A stretch of DNA of 64,000 nucleotides from Aliivibrio wodanis (GCA_000953695.1 LN554846.1:1116001-1180000), one strand, 5' to 3'; positions 1-8,552 are shown, numbered from the stretch's first letter. The notes: a model not told the origin generated them from the sequence alone. Made by a program: numbers and translations.

Positions 1-67
1 TGTTTATGGAAAAAATGACTATAAGAAAGGCGATTTATATAAAATAATAAAGAGAGGGGCGGTGAGA

Positions 68-106
68 AATGGTGAGTATCTTGAGGTACATACTCACCAT
101 TTTTTT
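68..106 (+). terminator. Rho-independent terminator at left edge
   Basis: A perfect 12-bp inverted repeat (68-79 with 90-101) encloses a 10-nt loop and runs into seven T residues on the plus strand. It would end a plus-strand gene whose body lies left of the window; one reading frame does stop at 45-47, but too little of it is visible to name. The permease on the other strand stops at 105, so the hairpin may serve both directions, although the minus strand lacks a clean T tract. Confidence 0.75.
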
Positions 107-959
107 AGTGATGACGTCGTTTTTCAAGTTGATTATTTACTAACAAAGCAAGAAGGATTAACCCTCCTCCAATACTTAAACGTAAAATATCAGCATCACG
201 GTTCCAAATAAGTAAGTTCACTAATATACCAGCAGGAATAAGTAAATTATTCATCACGGCTAAAACACCAACGTTGACCAATGTTGCCCCTTTATTCCAC
301 ATAAAGTAACCAAGGCCAGAAGCAATAGTGCCTAAGTAAACCAGAACGCCCCATTGTGTGGTTGTCGTTGGTAGTTTTTCGCTGTTGCCAAAAATAGCGT
401 AGCAGACAGTCGCGACAATTAATGCGCCAATAAAGAAGAAGCCAAAAACATTCTTTTGTTCAATTGTTTGATCTTTCATTAAGCGTTTATAGCAAACTTG
501 ACCAGTCGCAAAGCATAAATTAGCCCCTTGAACCATAGCAAACCCAAGCAGGAAATTAGAATCAAGACCGTTATAGCGAATGGTGATAGCCCCTAACGTT
601 GCGATCACGGCACTAATCATAAAGTTAAGATGGAATTTACCTTCAAAGGCATCATTTAACAAAGTGATATAAATTGGTGTCATAACCGTGAACAGTAAGA
701 CTTCAGGAACGGTTAGATATAGGAATGACTGATAATAAAAAACGTACATTAAACCAAGCTGAATAGCACCAATTAGCATGAGTTTGATGGCTATAGAGAT
801 GGATACTTGCTTAGGGCGTAAAAATGGAATAAAAATCAAAGTAGCTAAACCAATGCGCATCAGTACAGAGAACCAAGCATCAACTTGTCCTGCGAGGTAA
901 ACCCCAATCAAACTGAAGGAGAAGGCCCAAAGAAGGGTAATTGAGAGTAAATATGACAT
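105..959 (-). CDS. EamA/DMT-family inner-membrane permease
   Basis: This 284-residue protein is almost entirely hydrophobic, with about ten predicted membrane helices in two repeated halves, the layout of drug/metabolite transporters (EamA). The N-terminus (LLWAFSFSLIGVYLAG) resembles the YigM-like carboxylate/amino acid/amine branch, from memory, so a small-metabolite exporter or importer is likely; the substrate cannot be read from sequence. The start at 959 is the first Met of a continuous membrane-protein frame. It stands alone, divergent from nothing obvious, and is separated from the integron integrase by about 190 bp. Confidence 0.85.
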   Translation of the reverse strand: MSYLLSITLLWAFSFSLIGVYLAGQVDAWFSVLMRIGLATLIFIPFLRPKQVSISIAIKLMLIGAIQLGLMYVFYYQSFLYLTVPEVLLFTVMTPIYITLLNDAFEGKFHLNFMISAVIATLGAITIRYNGLDSNFLLGFAMVQGANLCFATGQVCYKRLMKDQTIEQKNVFGFFFIGALIVATVCYAIFGNSEKLPTTTTQWGVLVYLGTIASGLGYFMWNKGATLVNVGVLAVMNNLLIPAGILVNLLIWNRDADILRLSIGGGLILLALLVNNQLEKRRHH

Positions 960-1146
960 GAGTAATCCATTAATAAAACCAGTGGTAGCATTCTAAATGA
1001 GATTTACTATCAGTAAAGGGAAAGATAAGAAAATAAGAGTGTAATAGCTTTATCTATATCTATAGCTCTCTATATCGAAATGAGATGCCTTACTCAACAC
1101 GCGATGTCAGCGGTGCTTAGTTTGTTTTGATTGAGCAAAACATAGG

Positions 1147-2118
1147 CTACAAATTGGATAAAGGACTACGAACACCATTAGCTCCACTTTGCAGTACGTG
1201 TGTATAGATTTGTGTGGTTTTAACATCGCTGTGTCCAAGCTGCTCTTGTACAGTACGGATATCAGCACCTGATTCTAATAAATGAGTGGCAAAAGAGTGA
1301 CGTAGTGTATGACAGCTTACCTGCTTTTCGAGGTATGCTTTCTGTTTTGCCTGTTTCACTGCCCTTTGTAGCGACTTTACATGAATATGATGACGCTGTA
1401 TTTCTCCTGTTTTAGGGTCTGATGATAACTTTTGAGATGGAAATAAGAACTGCCATCCTAATTCTCTGGGAGCATTAGGGTATTTCTTCGCTAATGCGCT
1501 ATTTAACTGTACACCAGAAAAGTGGGGATTATTAAGGTCTTGCTTCCAATAACTTCGTACCGTTTGTTGTTGATGTCGAAGAATAGGAACGAGCTCTTTT
1601 GCTAATGTTACTACTCGGTGTTTATTTCCTTTCCCCTGCCATATTCTTAGCGCTAAATATTGAAAGTCGATATCTTGATAGCGTAATCGTAAGCACTCTG
1701 TAACTCGAAGCCCAGAACCATACATTAACTGCACTTGTAATAAAAAATCAGGGGAGACTTGTGATAACAATTGAGATACCTCATTGCGAGTTAGTACCGT
1801 TGGCAACTTTCTATCTTTATTCGATTTTTTAAAGCGAATATCAATGTCGATTGGTTGTTCTAAGATTTGTTTGTAAAGAAAAACCAGTGCATTGAGGGCT
1901 TGAGACTGAGTTTTTGACGCGACATTTTTATCGATAACTAAATGGCTAAGAAAAGCCTCTACAGCGTCTGAACCAAGTAGCTTTGGGTGTGTTTTGTTAT
2001 GAAAATAAATATATTGTTTTACCCAGTATAAGTAGGCCGATATGGTACTTTTGGCATAATGTCGAGCGCTCATAAAGTCTTCAATGCTTTTGAGGAATGG
2101 AGATTTAACAGGCATCAT
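1147..2118 (-). CDS. intI: Integron integrase (tyrosine recombinase), Vibrio IntIA type
   Basis: IntI recombines attI with attC sites and so inserts, excises and shuffles gene cassettes. The 323-residue protein has an N-terminal SAM-like core-binding domain (residues about 7-90) and a catalytic domain with the box I arginine (GSGLRVTECLRLRY), HTLRHSFATHLL for the His/Arg box, LGH, and the nucleophile in TTQIYTHV. Between the two catalytic boxes sits the extra segment typical of integron integrases (NSALAKKYPNAPRELGWQF to HIHVKSLQ). Length matches the family and no lesion is visible. It reads away from the cassettes with attI directly upstream, the standard integron layout. The double Met at the start leaves 2118 or 2115 equally possible. 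No clear LexA box was found upstream. Confidence 0.96.
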   Translation of the reverse strand: MMPVKSPFLKSIEDFMSARHYAKSTISAYLYWVKQYIYFHNKTHPKLLGSDAVEAFLSHLVIDKNVASKTQSQALNALVFLYKQILEQPIDIDIRFKKSNKDRKLPTVLTRNEVSQLLSQVSPDFLLQVQLMYGSGLRVTECLRLRYQDIDFQYLALRIWQGKGNKHRVVTLAKELVPILRHQQQTVRSYWKQDLNNPHFSGVQLNSALAKKYPNAPRELGWQFLFPSQKLSSDPKTGEIQRHHIHVKSLQRAVKQAKQKAYLEKQVSCHTLRHSFATHLLESGADIRTVQEQLGHSDVKTTQIYTHVLQSGANGVRSPLSNL

Positions 2119-2159
2119 TTTTACTTTTAATAATTAACATACAATAGACTTTAGCTTGA

Positions 2160-2332
2160 ATTTCCTCCATAAGACGACAATATGTCGTAGATCATGAGTT
2201 GTATCACTGAGGTTAATGGTTTATTGCATTGATTTACATGTAACTTCAGAGCAAAATGGGGTTATTGAACGGTAAACTATAGATAAAAATTATAGGTTTA
2301 CTATAAGACATTTTGTCGTAGATAAAGCGTTA
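2160..2332 (+). other. attI recombination site region of the integron
   Basis: The stretch between intI and the first cassette ends in GCG followed by TTAG at 2327-2333. The inferred crossover lies between G2329 and T2330, where every later cassette junction also has a G-TTA step. The site is placed by context; the outer limit on the integrase side is not defined by sequence. Confidence 0.8.
2169..2323 (+). repeat. Paired 21-24 bp repeats inside attI
   Basis: Two related boxes, 2169-2192 and 2303-2323, share ATAAGAC and TGTCGTAGAT. The first contains a perfect palindrome, ACGACA-ATA-TGTCGT (2174-2188). The second abuts the crossover. Their placement fits accessory integrase-binding repeats of attI sites or an operator for intI; neither role is shown by the sequence alone. 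Confidence 0.5.
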
Positions 2333-2875
2333 GTTTACAAGAGTAGAAAAGGGTTTTTATTCTAAGAGCTTGTCCGGTTATTGTGCTTTTCACCTGTTGG
2401 TTTACTAATCTCACGAACTTTCCGGTGGCACTATATGGGAAGCGTTCGCGGTTGGGTAGTTACTTACTGGCTCTAACTTTTTCGTGATAATTCTTTGGTG
2501 TGGTTTCTTTCTCTTGGTGGCTAATCCGTGAATATTGGTTTAGTCGCACTTGGTTGTCGGATTGGTCGAACGAATCCTTTGCCAGTAAAAATACTTCGAA
2601 CTGTGGTTTTTAGCGCATGTCGCTTCTTAGCCAAGTTCGTTTTGTTAGTTGGGTTTGAGTTTCGTAGTTTTCAGTTTTACATCTGCGTCGAAAGCCAGTA
2701 GTTTTGTAACCAATTCAGCACCTTGGTGCTAAACTTTGGCTGCATCATGTAGGTAACCTAACAAAGCATTTAAGCCAGATTCGCAACACTCGGCATTTTC
2801 AATTCAAGTTGAGTTTTGTGTTTACGGTGTAATGGTTTAGTCAGGTGGTAGCGTTGCTCACTACTTAATGCGGCG
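2330..2875 (+). other. Cassette 1: ORF-less cassette, copy A
   Basis: A 546-bp cassette bounded by G-TTAG junctions at both ends, holding no ORF of 60 codons or more with a plausible start. It is nearly identical to two later cassettes at 9061-9611 and 9612-10157. Differences between copies include one-base changes in T runs, which would break any reading frame, so the conserved product is more likely RNA or a regulatory segment than protein. It occupies the first position next to attI. Confidence 0.8.
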
Positions 2876-2878
2876 TTA
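2759..2878 (+). repeat. attC site of cassette 1
   Basis: The site starts with TAACAAAGC (R'' end) and ends with GCGGCGTTA (R' end), with imperfect inner complementarity (GCAACACTCGGC; TAGCGTTGCTCAC). It is about 120 bp. Crossover falls after G2875. Confidence 0.92.
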
Positions 2879-2911
2879 GCAAACAAAGTGTTATCAAAAT
2901 AGGAGTGTCGC

Positions 2912-4441
2912 TTGAATACTGACAAATTTAAAAGTTCTTTTCTAGGTTTTCTTGACGAACCAACTGAAAACGTTCTATTGGTTAAGGGGCAATGGGGGGT
3001 TGGTAAAACATTTCATATTGAACAATGTTTAGAAGAAAATAAAGAAAAGTATAAATACATTAAAGTTTCCTTATTTGGTCTTGACAATATTGAAGATCTA
3101 AGTAGAGCTGTGTCTGAAAGTCTAATTAATAATTATATATCACCATCTGTTAGCAAGTTTGGGAAAACGGTTGCATCGGTACCTTTTATATCCAAGTTTA
3201 TACCGAAAGAGTTACCCTCATTCGATGAAATTTCAATAGAAAACTCATTTACAAAATTTGTTATTTTCTTTGATGATATTGAGAGAATGACTTTGGATCT
3301 ACAAATGTTTTTTGGATATGTAGATCGATTGAAAAATACATCACCATTTAAGGTAGTTATAGCTCTAAATGACAAACAACTTAAAGACAAAAAAATATGG
3401 GATTTGAAAGAAAAGATAACTGACAGAGAAGTAAGAATTAAAGATACTCTTAAGAATATAATTGATGATGTATTCCAAGAAGATAAAGAGCTTGCGATAA
3501 CACTTTTTAGTCAGTTAAAAGTGGTTAATTTAAGAGTTATTATAAAATCTAGCCATGTGATGAAAGTCTTTGTTGATAAAGCTGAGGGCTTAACGCTCGA
3601 GAACTTACAGAGATTAAAAGTAAGTTGTTTATGTTTATCTGCTAAGTATTATTCTAGCGAAGGTTTTGATAATAATCGACTGGATGAATATAGTAGATAT
3701 GACAAACACTTTTTTCTTAATGGTTTAATTAATTCATATCTGGATTCTCAAATTTTTAATAATGAATTATTTGAACAAAATATTAATTACATTATCAATA
3801 ATCAAATTTCCAATGATAGTAATGAAAGGTTTGAAGAGATCATAAAACTTTTTGAGAGCACATTTAAGGATAATTCAAATGATATTATTTCACTGTCACA
3901 CGAGTTTATCCTTAGAAGTTCACTGAATGAAAGTCAATTGAAATTTATTATTAGTACTCTTGTTAAGCTAGGTGAGGATATACCTAAATCAGCTGTAGAA
4001 AGCTGGATAGGTGTAGATAAAAAAAGTGATTTTTTCATCCGTGACCTACTTAATATACTGAATGATGGTGAAGTACGTGATATTATTGTTAATTATCAGA
4101 ATTCACTAGAAAAACATGAATTAGTAGAAAACAGTGATATAGTTTTGGATGAAACTTATGATCTTATCTCAGGGTACTTATTTAATGCATTGCACTCTAG
4201 ATTTATCTTTGTTGAAGATGATTTAAGTGTTTATAGTAAAGATGATTGGGTGAATTATATAAAATCTAACAATCCTATAGAGGTGTTTCGTAGAATACCA
4301 GATGATATTATGGAATTTTTGAATAATGAAAAAGGCTCTGCGTTAAAAGAAGCTCTTTCCGATTTAAGTGAGTCACCGATTCAAAAAATGCGACTGATCA
4401 ATGTTTTTGGCAACAAGATTGAAAGTATTTTATCTCAATAA
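2912..4441 (+). CDS. KAP-like P-loop NTPase (cassette 2), candidate defence ATPase
   Basis: The 509-residue protein has a Walker A motif GQWGVGKT at residues 26-33 and a Walker B strand FVIFFDDIERM around 116-126, followed by a sensor-like VIALND. This order and the early position of the P-loop fit KAP-family STAND-like NTPases, some of which act in phage exclusion. The C-terminal 300 residues are helical, AT-rich and unrecognised. The start is a TTG at 2912 preceded by AGGAG (2901-2905) at good spacing. It is the only gene of its cassette. No transmembrane insert typical of many KAP proteins is obvious. Defence is inference from family and location. Confidence 0.75.
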   Translation: MNTDKFKSSFLGFLDEPTENVLLVKGQWGVGKTFHIEQCLEENKEKYKYIKVSLFGLDNIEDLSRAVSESLINNYISPSVSKFGKTVASVPFISKFIPKELPSFDEISIENSFTKFVIFFDDIERMTLDLQMFFGYVDRLKNTSPFKVVIALNDKQLKDKKIWDLKEKITDREVRIKDTLKNIIDDVFQEDKELAITLFSQLKVVNLRVIIKSSHVMKVFVDKAEGLTLENLQRLKVSCLCLSAKYYSSEGFDNNRLDEYSRYDKHFFLNGLINSYLDSQIFNNELFEQNINYIINNQISNDSNERFEEIIKLFESTFKDNSNDIISLSHEFILRSSLNESQLKFIISTLVKLGEDIPKSAVESWIGVDKKSDFFIRDLLNILNDGEVRDIIVNYQNSLEKHELVENSDIVLDETYDLISGYLFNALHSRFIFVEDDLSVYSKDDWVNYIKSNNPIEVFRRIPDDIMEFLNNEKGSALKEALSDLSESPIQKMRLINVFGNKIESILSQ

Positions 4442-4448
4442 AGTTTGC

Positions 4449-4570
4449 TAACAAAGCATTTAAGAGTGATTCCCAACGCTTGGCATTTTTCATTCAATCG
4501 TTGGGTTTTGTGTTTACGGTGGTATGGTTGAGTTTCGTGGTGGCGTTGCTCACACCTTAATGCGGCGTTA
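4449..4570 (+). repeat. attC site of cassette 2
   Basis: TAACAAAGC to GCGGCGTTA, about 122 bp, beginning seven bases after the NTPase stop codon. Crossover after G4567. Confidence 0.92.
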
Positions 4571-4610
4571 GAGTTCTTCATGATATGTCATTAAAATTAG
4601 GAGTTTGTAT

Positions 4611-5567
4611 ATGCCCTATGAGTTGAGTCAAAGATTAGTAATAGGTGTCGCTTCGAGTGCAATGTTTGATTTGACTGAATCTGATACAGTATTTCGAACT
4701 AAAGGCGAAGAAGAATATCGTAAATATCAAGCGGAAAATATAGATATCCCATTAAATAAAGGCGTGTCTTTTTCATTTGTAAAACGCTTACTTTCCCTCA
4801 ATAATTTAAGCGAAAATCCAGAGTCTGATCCATTAGTTGAAGTTGTTTTGTTATCCCGAAATGATCCAGATACAGGGCTTCGTGTAATGAAATCAATTAA
4901 ACATCATAACTTGCCTATCTCTCGTGCAATCTTTATGCAAGGTAAATCACCATACCCGTATATTCCCGCATTAAGTATTTCACTCTTTTTGTCAGGTAAT
5001 TCTTCTGACGTAAAAGAAGCAATAGGGCTAGGTTATCCAGCAGGTCATGTAATGAAATCAACTATTATTGATGAAGATGATGATGATTTAAGAATTGCAT
5101 TCGACTTTGATGGCGTTCTTGCTGACGATGAGTCAGAGGCTGTCATGCATAATACCAATGACCTTACTCAGTTTCATGAGCATGAAACTAAGAATGTTTT
5201 GCAACCACATAACCCCGGACCATTGAAAGAGTTTTTAGTTAAAGTCTCTGCTATTCAAAAAATTGAAGAGAAAAAGAAACAATCAAATCCTGAATATCGT
5301 AACCGACTTAGAGTTTCTATCGTTACGGCAAGAAATGCACCTTCCCATGAAAGAGCTTTAAACACACTGAAAGACTGGGGTGTAATGACAAATGATGCAT
5401 TCTTCTTAGGTGGTGTAGATAAGGGGCTAATTTTAGGTGTACTAAAACCTCATATTTTCTTCGACGATCAGTCGGGTCACCTAAATTCAACAAGTTCAGT
5501 TGCTCCTTCAGTTCATATTCCATTTGGTGTAAAAAACACGGAAACGGTTGTGGAAAAGGAACTCTAA
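4611..5567 (+). CDS. 5'-nucleotidase-family (HAD-like) protein, cassette 3
   Basis: The 318-residue protein resembles the 5'-nucleotidase family PF06189, cytosolic enzymes removing phosphate from nucleoside monophosphates. The nucleophile/acid pair sits in AFDFDGVLADDESE (Asp165 and Asp167), VTARNAP gives the Thr of motif II, and FFDDQSGH the late acidic motif. ATG 4611 is chosen because AGGAG at 4599-4603 has normal spacing to it; the TTG six bases upstream would sit on the ribosome site. The stop codon TAA at 5565 is itself the first three bases of attC, so the cassette is packed to its limit. Substrate is unknown. Confidence 0.82.
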   Translation: MPYELSQRLVIGVASSAMFDLTESDTVFRTKGEEEYRKYQAENIDIPLNKGVSFSFVKRLLSLNNLSENPESDPLVEVVLLSRNDPDTGLRVMKSIKHHNLPISRAIFMQGKSPYPYIPALSISLFLSGNSSDVKEAIGLGYPAGHVMKSTIIDEDDDDLRIAFDFDGVLADDESEAVMHNTNDLTQFHEHETKNVLQPHNPGPLKEFLVKVSAIQKIEEKKKQSNPEYRNRLRVSIVTARNAPSHERALNTLKDWGVMTNDAFFLGGVDKGLILGVLKPHIFFDDQSGHLNSTSSVAPSVHIPFGVKNTETVVEKEL

Positions 5568-5684
5568 CAAATAATTTAAGAGTGATTCTGCACGTTTGGC
5601 ATTTTTGGTTTAGGTTGAATTCAGTGATTACGGTGGTCTAATTAAGTTGTGTGGTTGCGTGCTTCACACCTTAATTGGGCGTTA
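5565..5684 (+). repeat. attC site of cassette 3
   Basis: TAACAAATAATTTAAG to TTGGGCGTTA, about 120 bp. Its first three bases are the stop codon of the nucleotidase gene. Crossover after G5681. Confidence 0.9.
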
Positions 5685-5718
5685 TGCAGCAAATCGAATA
5701 AGCAGGATCGGAGAGCAT

Positions 5719-6396
5719 ATGAAAATGAAGTTGTATCGTGGTATTTGTGTCAAAGAGTCTGACTTTGAACGTGTGAAACAAGATATTTTAACGAATGGCA
5801 TAAATCATTTGTACAGCGAATCAAGGTTTCAAAATCAACTTGATTTCATAGACCAGTCAGAAGTTGCACTTCTGAAGAACAAAAATGCTGTTAGTGAAAG
5901 CGATATTCAGAATGTTGTTTGTAGCCACTACATTTTTGCTACAGGTGATAAATATGGTGCAGATTTTTATTCTAGACGAAGTGCTGTGGAGGGAGATGTC
6001 GGATTAGTTGTTGAATTCGAAGTTTCGTTGGACCAGTTAATGATTGATGGCAATGATTACTTCAATAAATTGCCTATTTGGAAGCCTCAAAGTCAAGACG
6101 ATTTAATGCTTGCAAAAATGATCTACGGAGAAGAAATTGAGCATTATGTAAACAAGATACGTTCAACGAGCCCTAAATTTGATTTCGATATATGGTTAAG
6201 GTTAGCAAGACAAGATACAAAACTCATAATAGCCCATCACCAGAATACTAAAGTTTGCCTCAAAGCAGGTCATCTTGGTAACTATCACTCAGCGTTTATT
6301 GTACGTAGCCCTGTTTCTGCATGCAAAGTTACTAATGTGTCCAGAGTTGAAAATTTTGTGCCTAAAAATAGTGTACCTTTGGCGACGTTTAACTAG
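5719..6396 (+). CDS. Hypothetical protein, cassette 4 (possibly ADP-ribosyltransferase-like)
   Basis: A 225-residue soluble protein I do not recognise. The N-terminus MKMKLYRGI has the Tyr-Arg-Gly pattern often seen at the first strand of ART folds, and a later strand FATGDKYGADFYSRR followed by VGLVVEFEVSL is compatible with the same fold, but no catalytic Glu motif is secure. The start at 5719 is supported by GGAG at 5710-5713; the longer frame from 5647 would begin inside the preceding attC. There are no membrane segments or signal peptide. It is the sole gene of its cassette. Confidence 0.65.
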   Translation: MKMKLYRGICVKESDFERVKQDILTNGINHLYSESRFQNQLDFIDQSEVALLKNKNAVSESDIQNVVCSHYIFATGDKYGADFYSRRSAVEGDVGLVVEFEVSLDQLMIDGNDYFNKLPIWKPQSQDDLMLAKMIYGEEIEHYVNKIRSTSPKFDFDIWLRLARQDTKLIIAHHQNTKVCLKAGHLGNYHSAFIVRSPVSACKVTNVSRVENFVPKNSVPLATFN

Positions 6397-6401
6397 CTGC
6401 A

Positions 6402-6523
6402 TAACAAAGCGTTTAAGACAGATTCCCAACGCTTGGCATTTTCGGTTTGCTTTGAATTTAGTGTTTACGGCACAATGGTTTAGGTTTGGTTGTTGGCGTT
6501 GCTCACTACTTAACGCGGCGTTA
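6402..6523 (+). repeat. attC site of cassette 4
   Basis: TAACAAAGCGTTTAAG to GCGGCGTTA, about 122 bp. Crossover after G6520. Spurious frames reading NAWHFRFAL-type peptides across this repeat are attC translations. Confidence 0.92.
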
Positions 6524-6548
6524 TACAAAATCGATAGGCTTCATAGTA

Positions 6549-7193
6549 ATGCAAAAAATTAAATTATTTTTAGTTCTAATTATATGCGTATTGTTTATTG
6601 CTTCAGGGGCTGTAAATCAAGGGTTTAGCGGGTTTTTTATGTCTTTACCTTTTATGATTACTTTGATTTATACGTTGAAGGGCTGTTCATTTAAAGTGAA
6701 GGTTTCTTCGATTGTTGTTGTCGCAATACTTATTACGCCATTAGTTTGGAAGCACGAAGAAAATAAAATAATATATCCTTGGATTGGAGATGAGTTTGTA
6801 GCTGATTGTGGTTGGAAAGCTGTTAAATACGAACAAAGCTATACTGGGTATAACTACGAAACATTAATACCTAAAGGTGCTAAAGTTGATGAGCAATATG
6901 TGATAAGTCAGCGTTTAATCTCTTGTGATGCCTCTTGGAAATTAATACGTGTATTTGTACATCATCCAGATTTAGGAACGTTGTATTATCCTGTGTTTTC
7001 TATAACAAATGTCGAAGCCACAATGTCGGGGTATGAGTTGAATGATGCTTTTGAGGCTAAAACGCTAAATCATAGTCAGATAAATTACTCTTATGAACTT
7101 CAATCAGAATGGACGAATAATTTGAGCTCATTAATGATGTGGCCGACAATACCAATACTGCTATTAAATGGTGTAATGGCCATTTTTGTATAA
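6549..7193 (+). CDS. Hypothetical inner-membrane protein, cassette 5
   Basis: The 214-residue protein starts MQKIKLFLVLIICVLFIASGAV, a signal anchor, followed by two further hydrophobic segments within the first 75 residues, a soluble middle domain with three Cys, and a last hydrophobic stretch (PTIPILLLNGVMAIFV) ending at the stop. I do not recognise the family. The ATG at 6549 is the first inside the cassette; an upstream frame start at 6486 lies in the previous attC. No good ribosome site precedes it. The stop TAA (7191) forms the first bases of attC. Confidence 0.6.
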   Translation: MQKIKLFLVLIICVLFIASGAVNQGFSGFFMSLPFMITLIYTLKGCSFKVKVSSIVVVAILITPLVWKHEENKIIYPWIGDEFVADCGWKAVKYEQSYTGYNYETLIPKGAKVDEQYVISQRLISCDASWKLIRVFVHHPDLGTLYYPVFSITNVEATMSGYELNDAFEAKTLNHSQINYSYELQSEWTNNLSSLMMWPTIPILLLNGVMAIFV

Positions 7194-7309
7194 CAAATTG
7201 CTAAAGACGGACAGCCAACGCGTGGCATTTTAAGTTCCAATTGGATTTGTGTTTAAGGTGCGTTGCTTTAGGTTAAGTGTTGCGTTGTCTGCCACTTAGC
7301 AAAGCGTTA
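7191..7309 (+). repeat. attC site of cassette 5 (divergent)
   Basis: TAACAAATTGCTAAAGACGG to GCAAAGCGTTA, about 119 bp. The 5' arm GCTAAAG and 3' arm CTTAGC are changed together compared with the neighbours (ATTTAAG/CTTAAT), so pairing is preserved. Crossover after G7306. Confidence 0.9.
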
Positions 7310-7346
7310 TGTTGCGGTTCAAATTTATCGTATTTAAAGGGTTGAT

Positions 7347-7823
7347 ATGATTGTACTTAGAGAAATGCGGCAAGATGAATATCCAGATTATTGTCAGTAT
7401 TTTATTGACGATTACAGTCAGGAAATTGCCGAAAATTATGGTCATTCCTTAGAGCTTGCTATCGAGTTAGCAAAGAAAGATCTGCACCGTTGTTTTCCTG
7501 ACGGGCTTGAAAGTAGTGAGCATTCTCTACTGTGTATTGATGCTGAAATCGACGGTAAAATGAAGCTTGTAGGTTATCTCTGGCATTCAGTGAAAATTGA
7601 AGATAAATCTACATTTATTTATGATTTTTATATTTCAAACGGGTATCGAGGCTTTGGCTATGGCACTCAGTCAATCTCAGAGCTTGAAAATCAGTTGAAA
7701 TCTATTGGTATTAATCAAATTAAACTGAGAGTGGCTTATCATAATGAGCGTGCGCTTAAGTTGTATAAAGACGTTGGCTTTGAAATTACAGGTTTCAATA
7801 TGTCAAAGAAGATAGACGAGTAG
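7347..7823 (+). CDS. GNAT-family N-acetyltransferase, cassette 6
   Basis: The 158-residue protein carries the GNAT core: strand IYDFYISNGYRGFGYGTQSI (residues about 91-110), which includes the acetyl-CoA pyrophosphate loop R/Q-G-x-G-x-G/A as YRGFGYGTQ, then IKLRVAYHNERALKLYKDVGF for motif B with the usual Asn and Tyr. It would transfer acetyl from acetyl-CoA to an amine; the acceptor is unknown. ATG 7347 follows AAAGG at 7336-7340. Such acetyltransferases are common integron cargo. Single gene in its cassette. Confidence 0.88.
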   Translation: MIVLREMRQDEYPDYCQYFIDDYSQEIAENYGHSLELAIELAKKDLHRCFPDGLESSEHSLLCIDAEIDGKMKLVGYLWHSVKIEDKSTFIYDFYISNGYRGFGYGTQSISELENQLKSIGINQIKLRVAYHNERALKLYKDVGFEITGFNMSKKIDE

Positions 7824-7831
7824 CCTCAACA

Positions 7832-7951
7832 TAACAAACAATTTAAGCGTGATTCCCCACGCTTGGCATTTTTGGTTTGGGTTTAGTTTAGTGTTTACGG
7901 TGTCCAAATTGAGTGCAGTGGCAGCGTGGCTCACACCTTAATTGGGCGTTA
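7832..7951 (+). repeat. attC site of cassette 6
   Basis: TAACAAACAATTTAAG to TTGGGCGTTA, about 120 bp. Crossover after G7948. Confidence 0.92.
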
Positions 7952-7987
7952 GGGCTATGAGTCAGAATATTCATAATAAGGTTAAAA

Positions 7988-8458
7988 ATGTGTAAAAAGA
8001 AAGTCTTGCGTTCTCAATCTGTAACTAAGTTAAGTGCTAATTTCCAACAAGTTAAATGCACAGCGAAGAAGAAAACGGTCGTAACAAGTACTCTTGATAC
8101 AACTAAGAAGTATGACTTGGATAGAATTTTGCTCGACATCAATGCAGGGACATTAACCCCTCAAAGTAAATCCTATAACACTCTACCCTTTGAAAATTTT
8201 GCAAAATATTTTTGGAGTTTTGAATACTCCGCTACTGAGCTTAAAGCATGCATTTCTCAAGCGAACTTAAATTTAGACTTAGTGTTGTTGCACAGCAAAC
8301 AAAAAGTTATGACTAAACCGTTAATTATTGAAAATACAGCGCAGCAAGTAGCCATATTGGATGGAGTCCATCGTATACTCGGGTTTATTGTAGCAGGGGC
8401 TCAATCATTTAGTGGTGATATGCTTACGGAAGAACAGCTGAAGCCGTACGAAATATAG
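7988..8458 (+). CDS. Hypothetical protein with ParB-like DGVHR motif, cassette 7
   Basis: A 156-residue soluble protein with a Lys-rich first 40 residues. The C-terminal part VAILDGVHRILGFIVAGAQSF recalls the DGxHR/GNHR motif of ParB/Srx-type folds, which bind nucleotides or act as nucleases, but the rest is not recognised and the motif alone is weak. The phrase MTKPLIIENTAQQVAILDG fits the strand before that motif in ParB domains. Start ATG 7988 has AAGG upstream (7978-7981 region). Sole gene of its cassette. Confidence 0.6.
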   Translation: MCKKKVLRSQSVTKLSANFQQVKCTAKKKTVVTSTLDTTKKYDLDRILLDINAGTLTPQSKSYNTLPFENFAKYFWSFEYSATELKACISQANLNLDLVLLHSKQKVMTKPLIIENTAQQVAILDGVHRILGFIVAGAQSFSGDMLTEEQLKPYEI

Positions 8459-8461
8459 CCC

Positions 8462-8552
8462 TAACAAAGCATTTAAGAGTGATTCGCAACGCTCGGCAGT
8501 TTCGCTTCGCTCAAGTATAGCCAAGCGTCGCTCACACCTTAATGCGGCGTTA
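8462..8552 (+). repeat. attC site of cassette 7 (short form)
   Basis: TAACAAAGCATTTAAG to GCGGCGTTA but only 91 bp, because the central loop is about 30 bp shorter than in the other sites. The outer arms are unchanged. Crossover after G8549. Confidence 0.9.

Noticed and set aside
2-211. Open plus-strand frame at the left edge overlapping the permease gene
   Set aside because: It runs through a terminator hairpin and antisense to a well-supported membrane protein, and its start is outside the window.
6275-6562. ORFs reading NAWHFRFAL-type peptides across an attC
   Set aside because: Both strands of the attC give open frames of this kind (DUF3265-like translations). They span a cassette junction and have no ribosome site.
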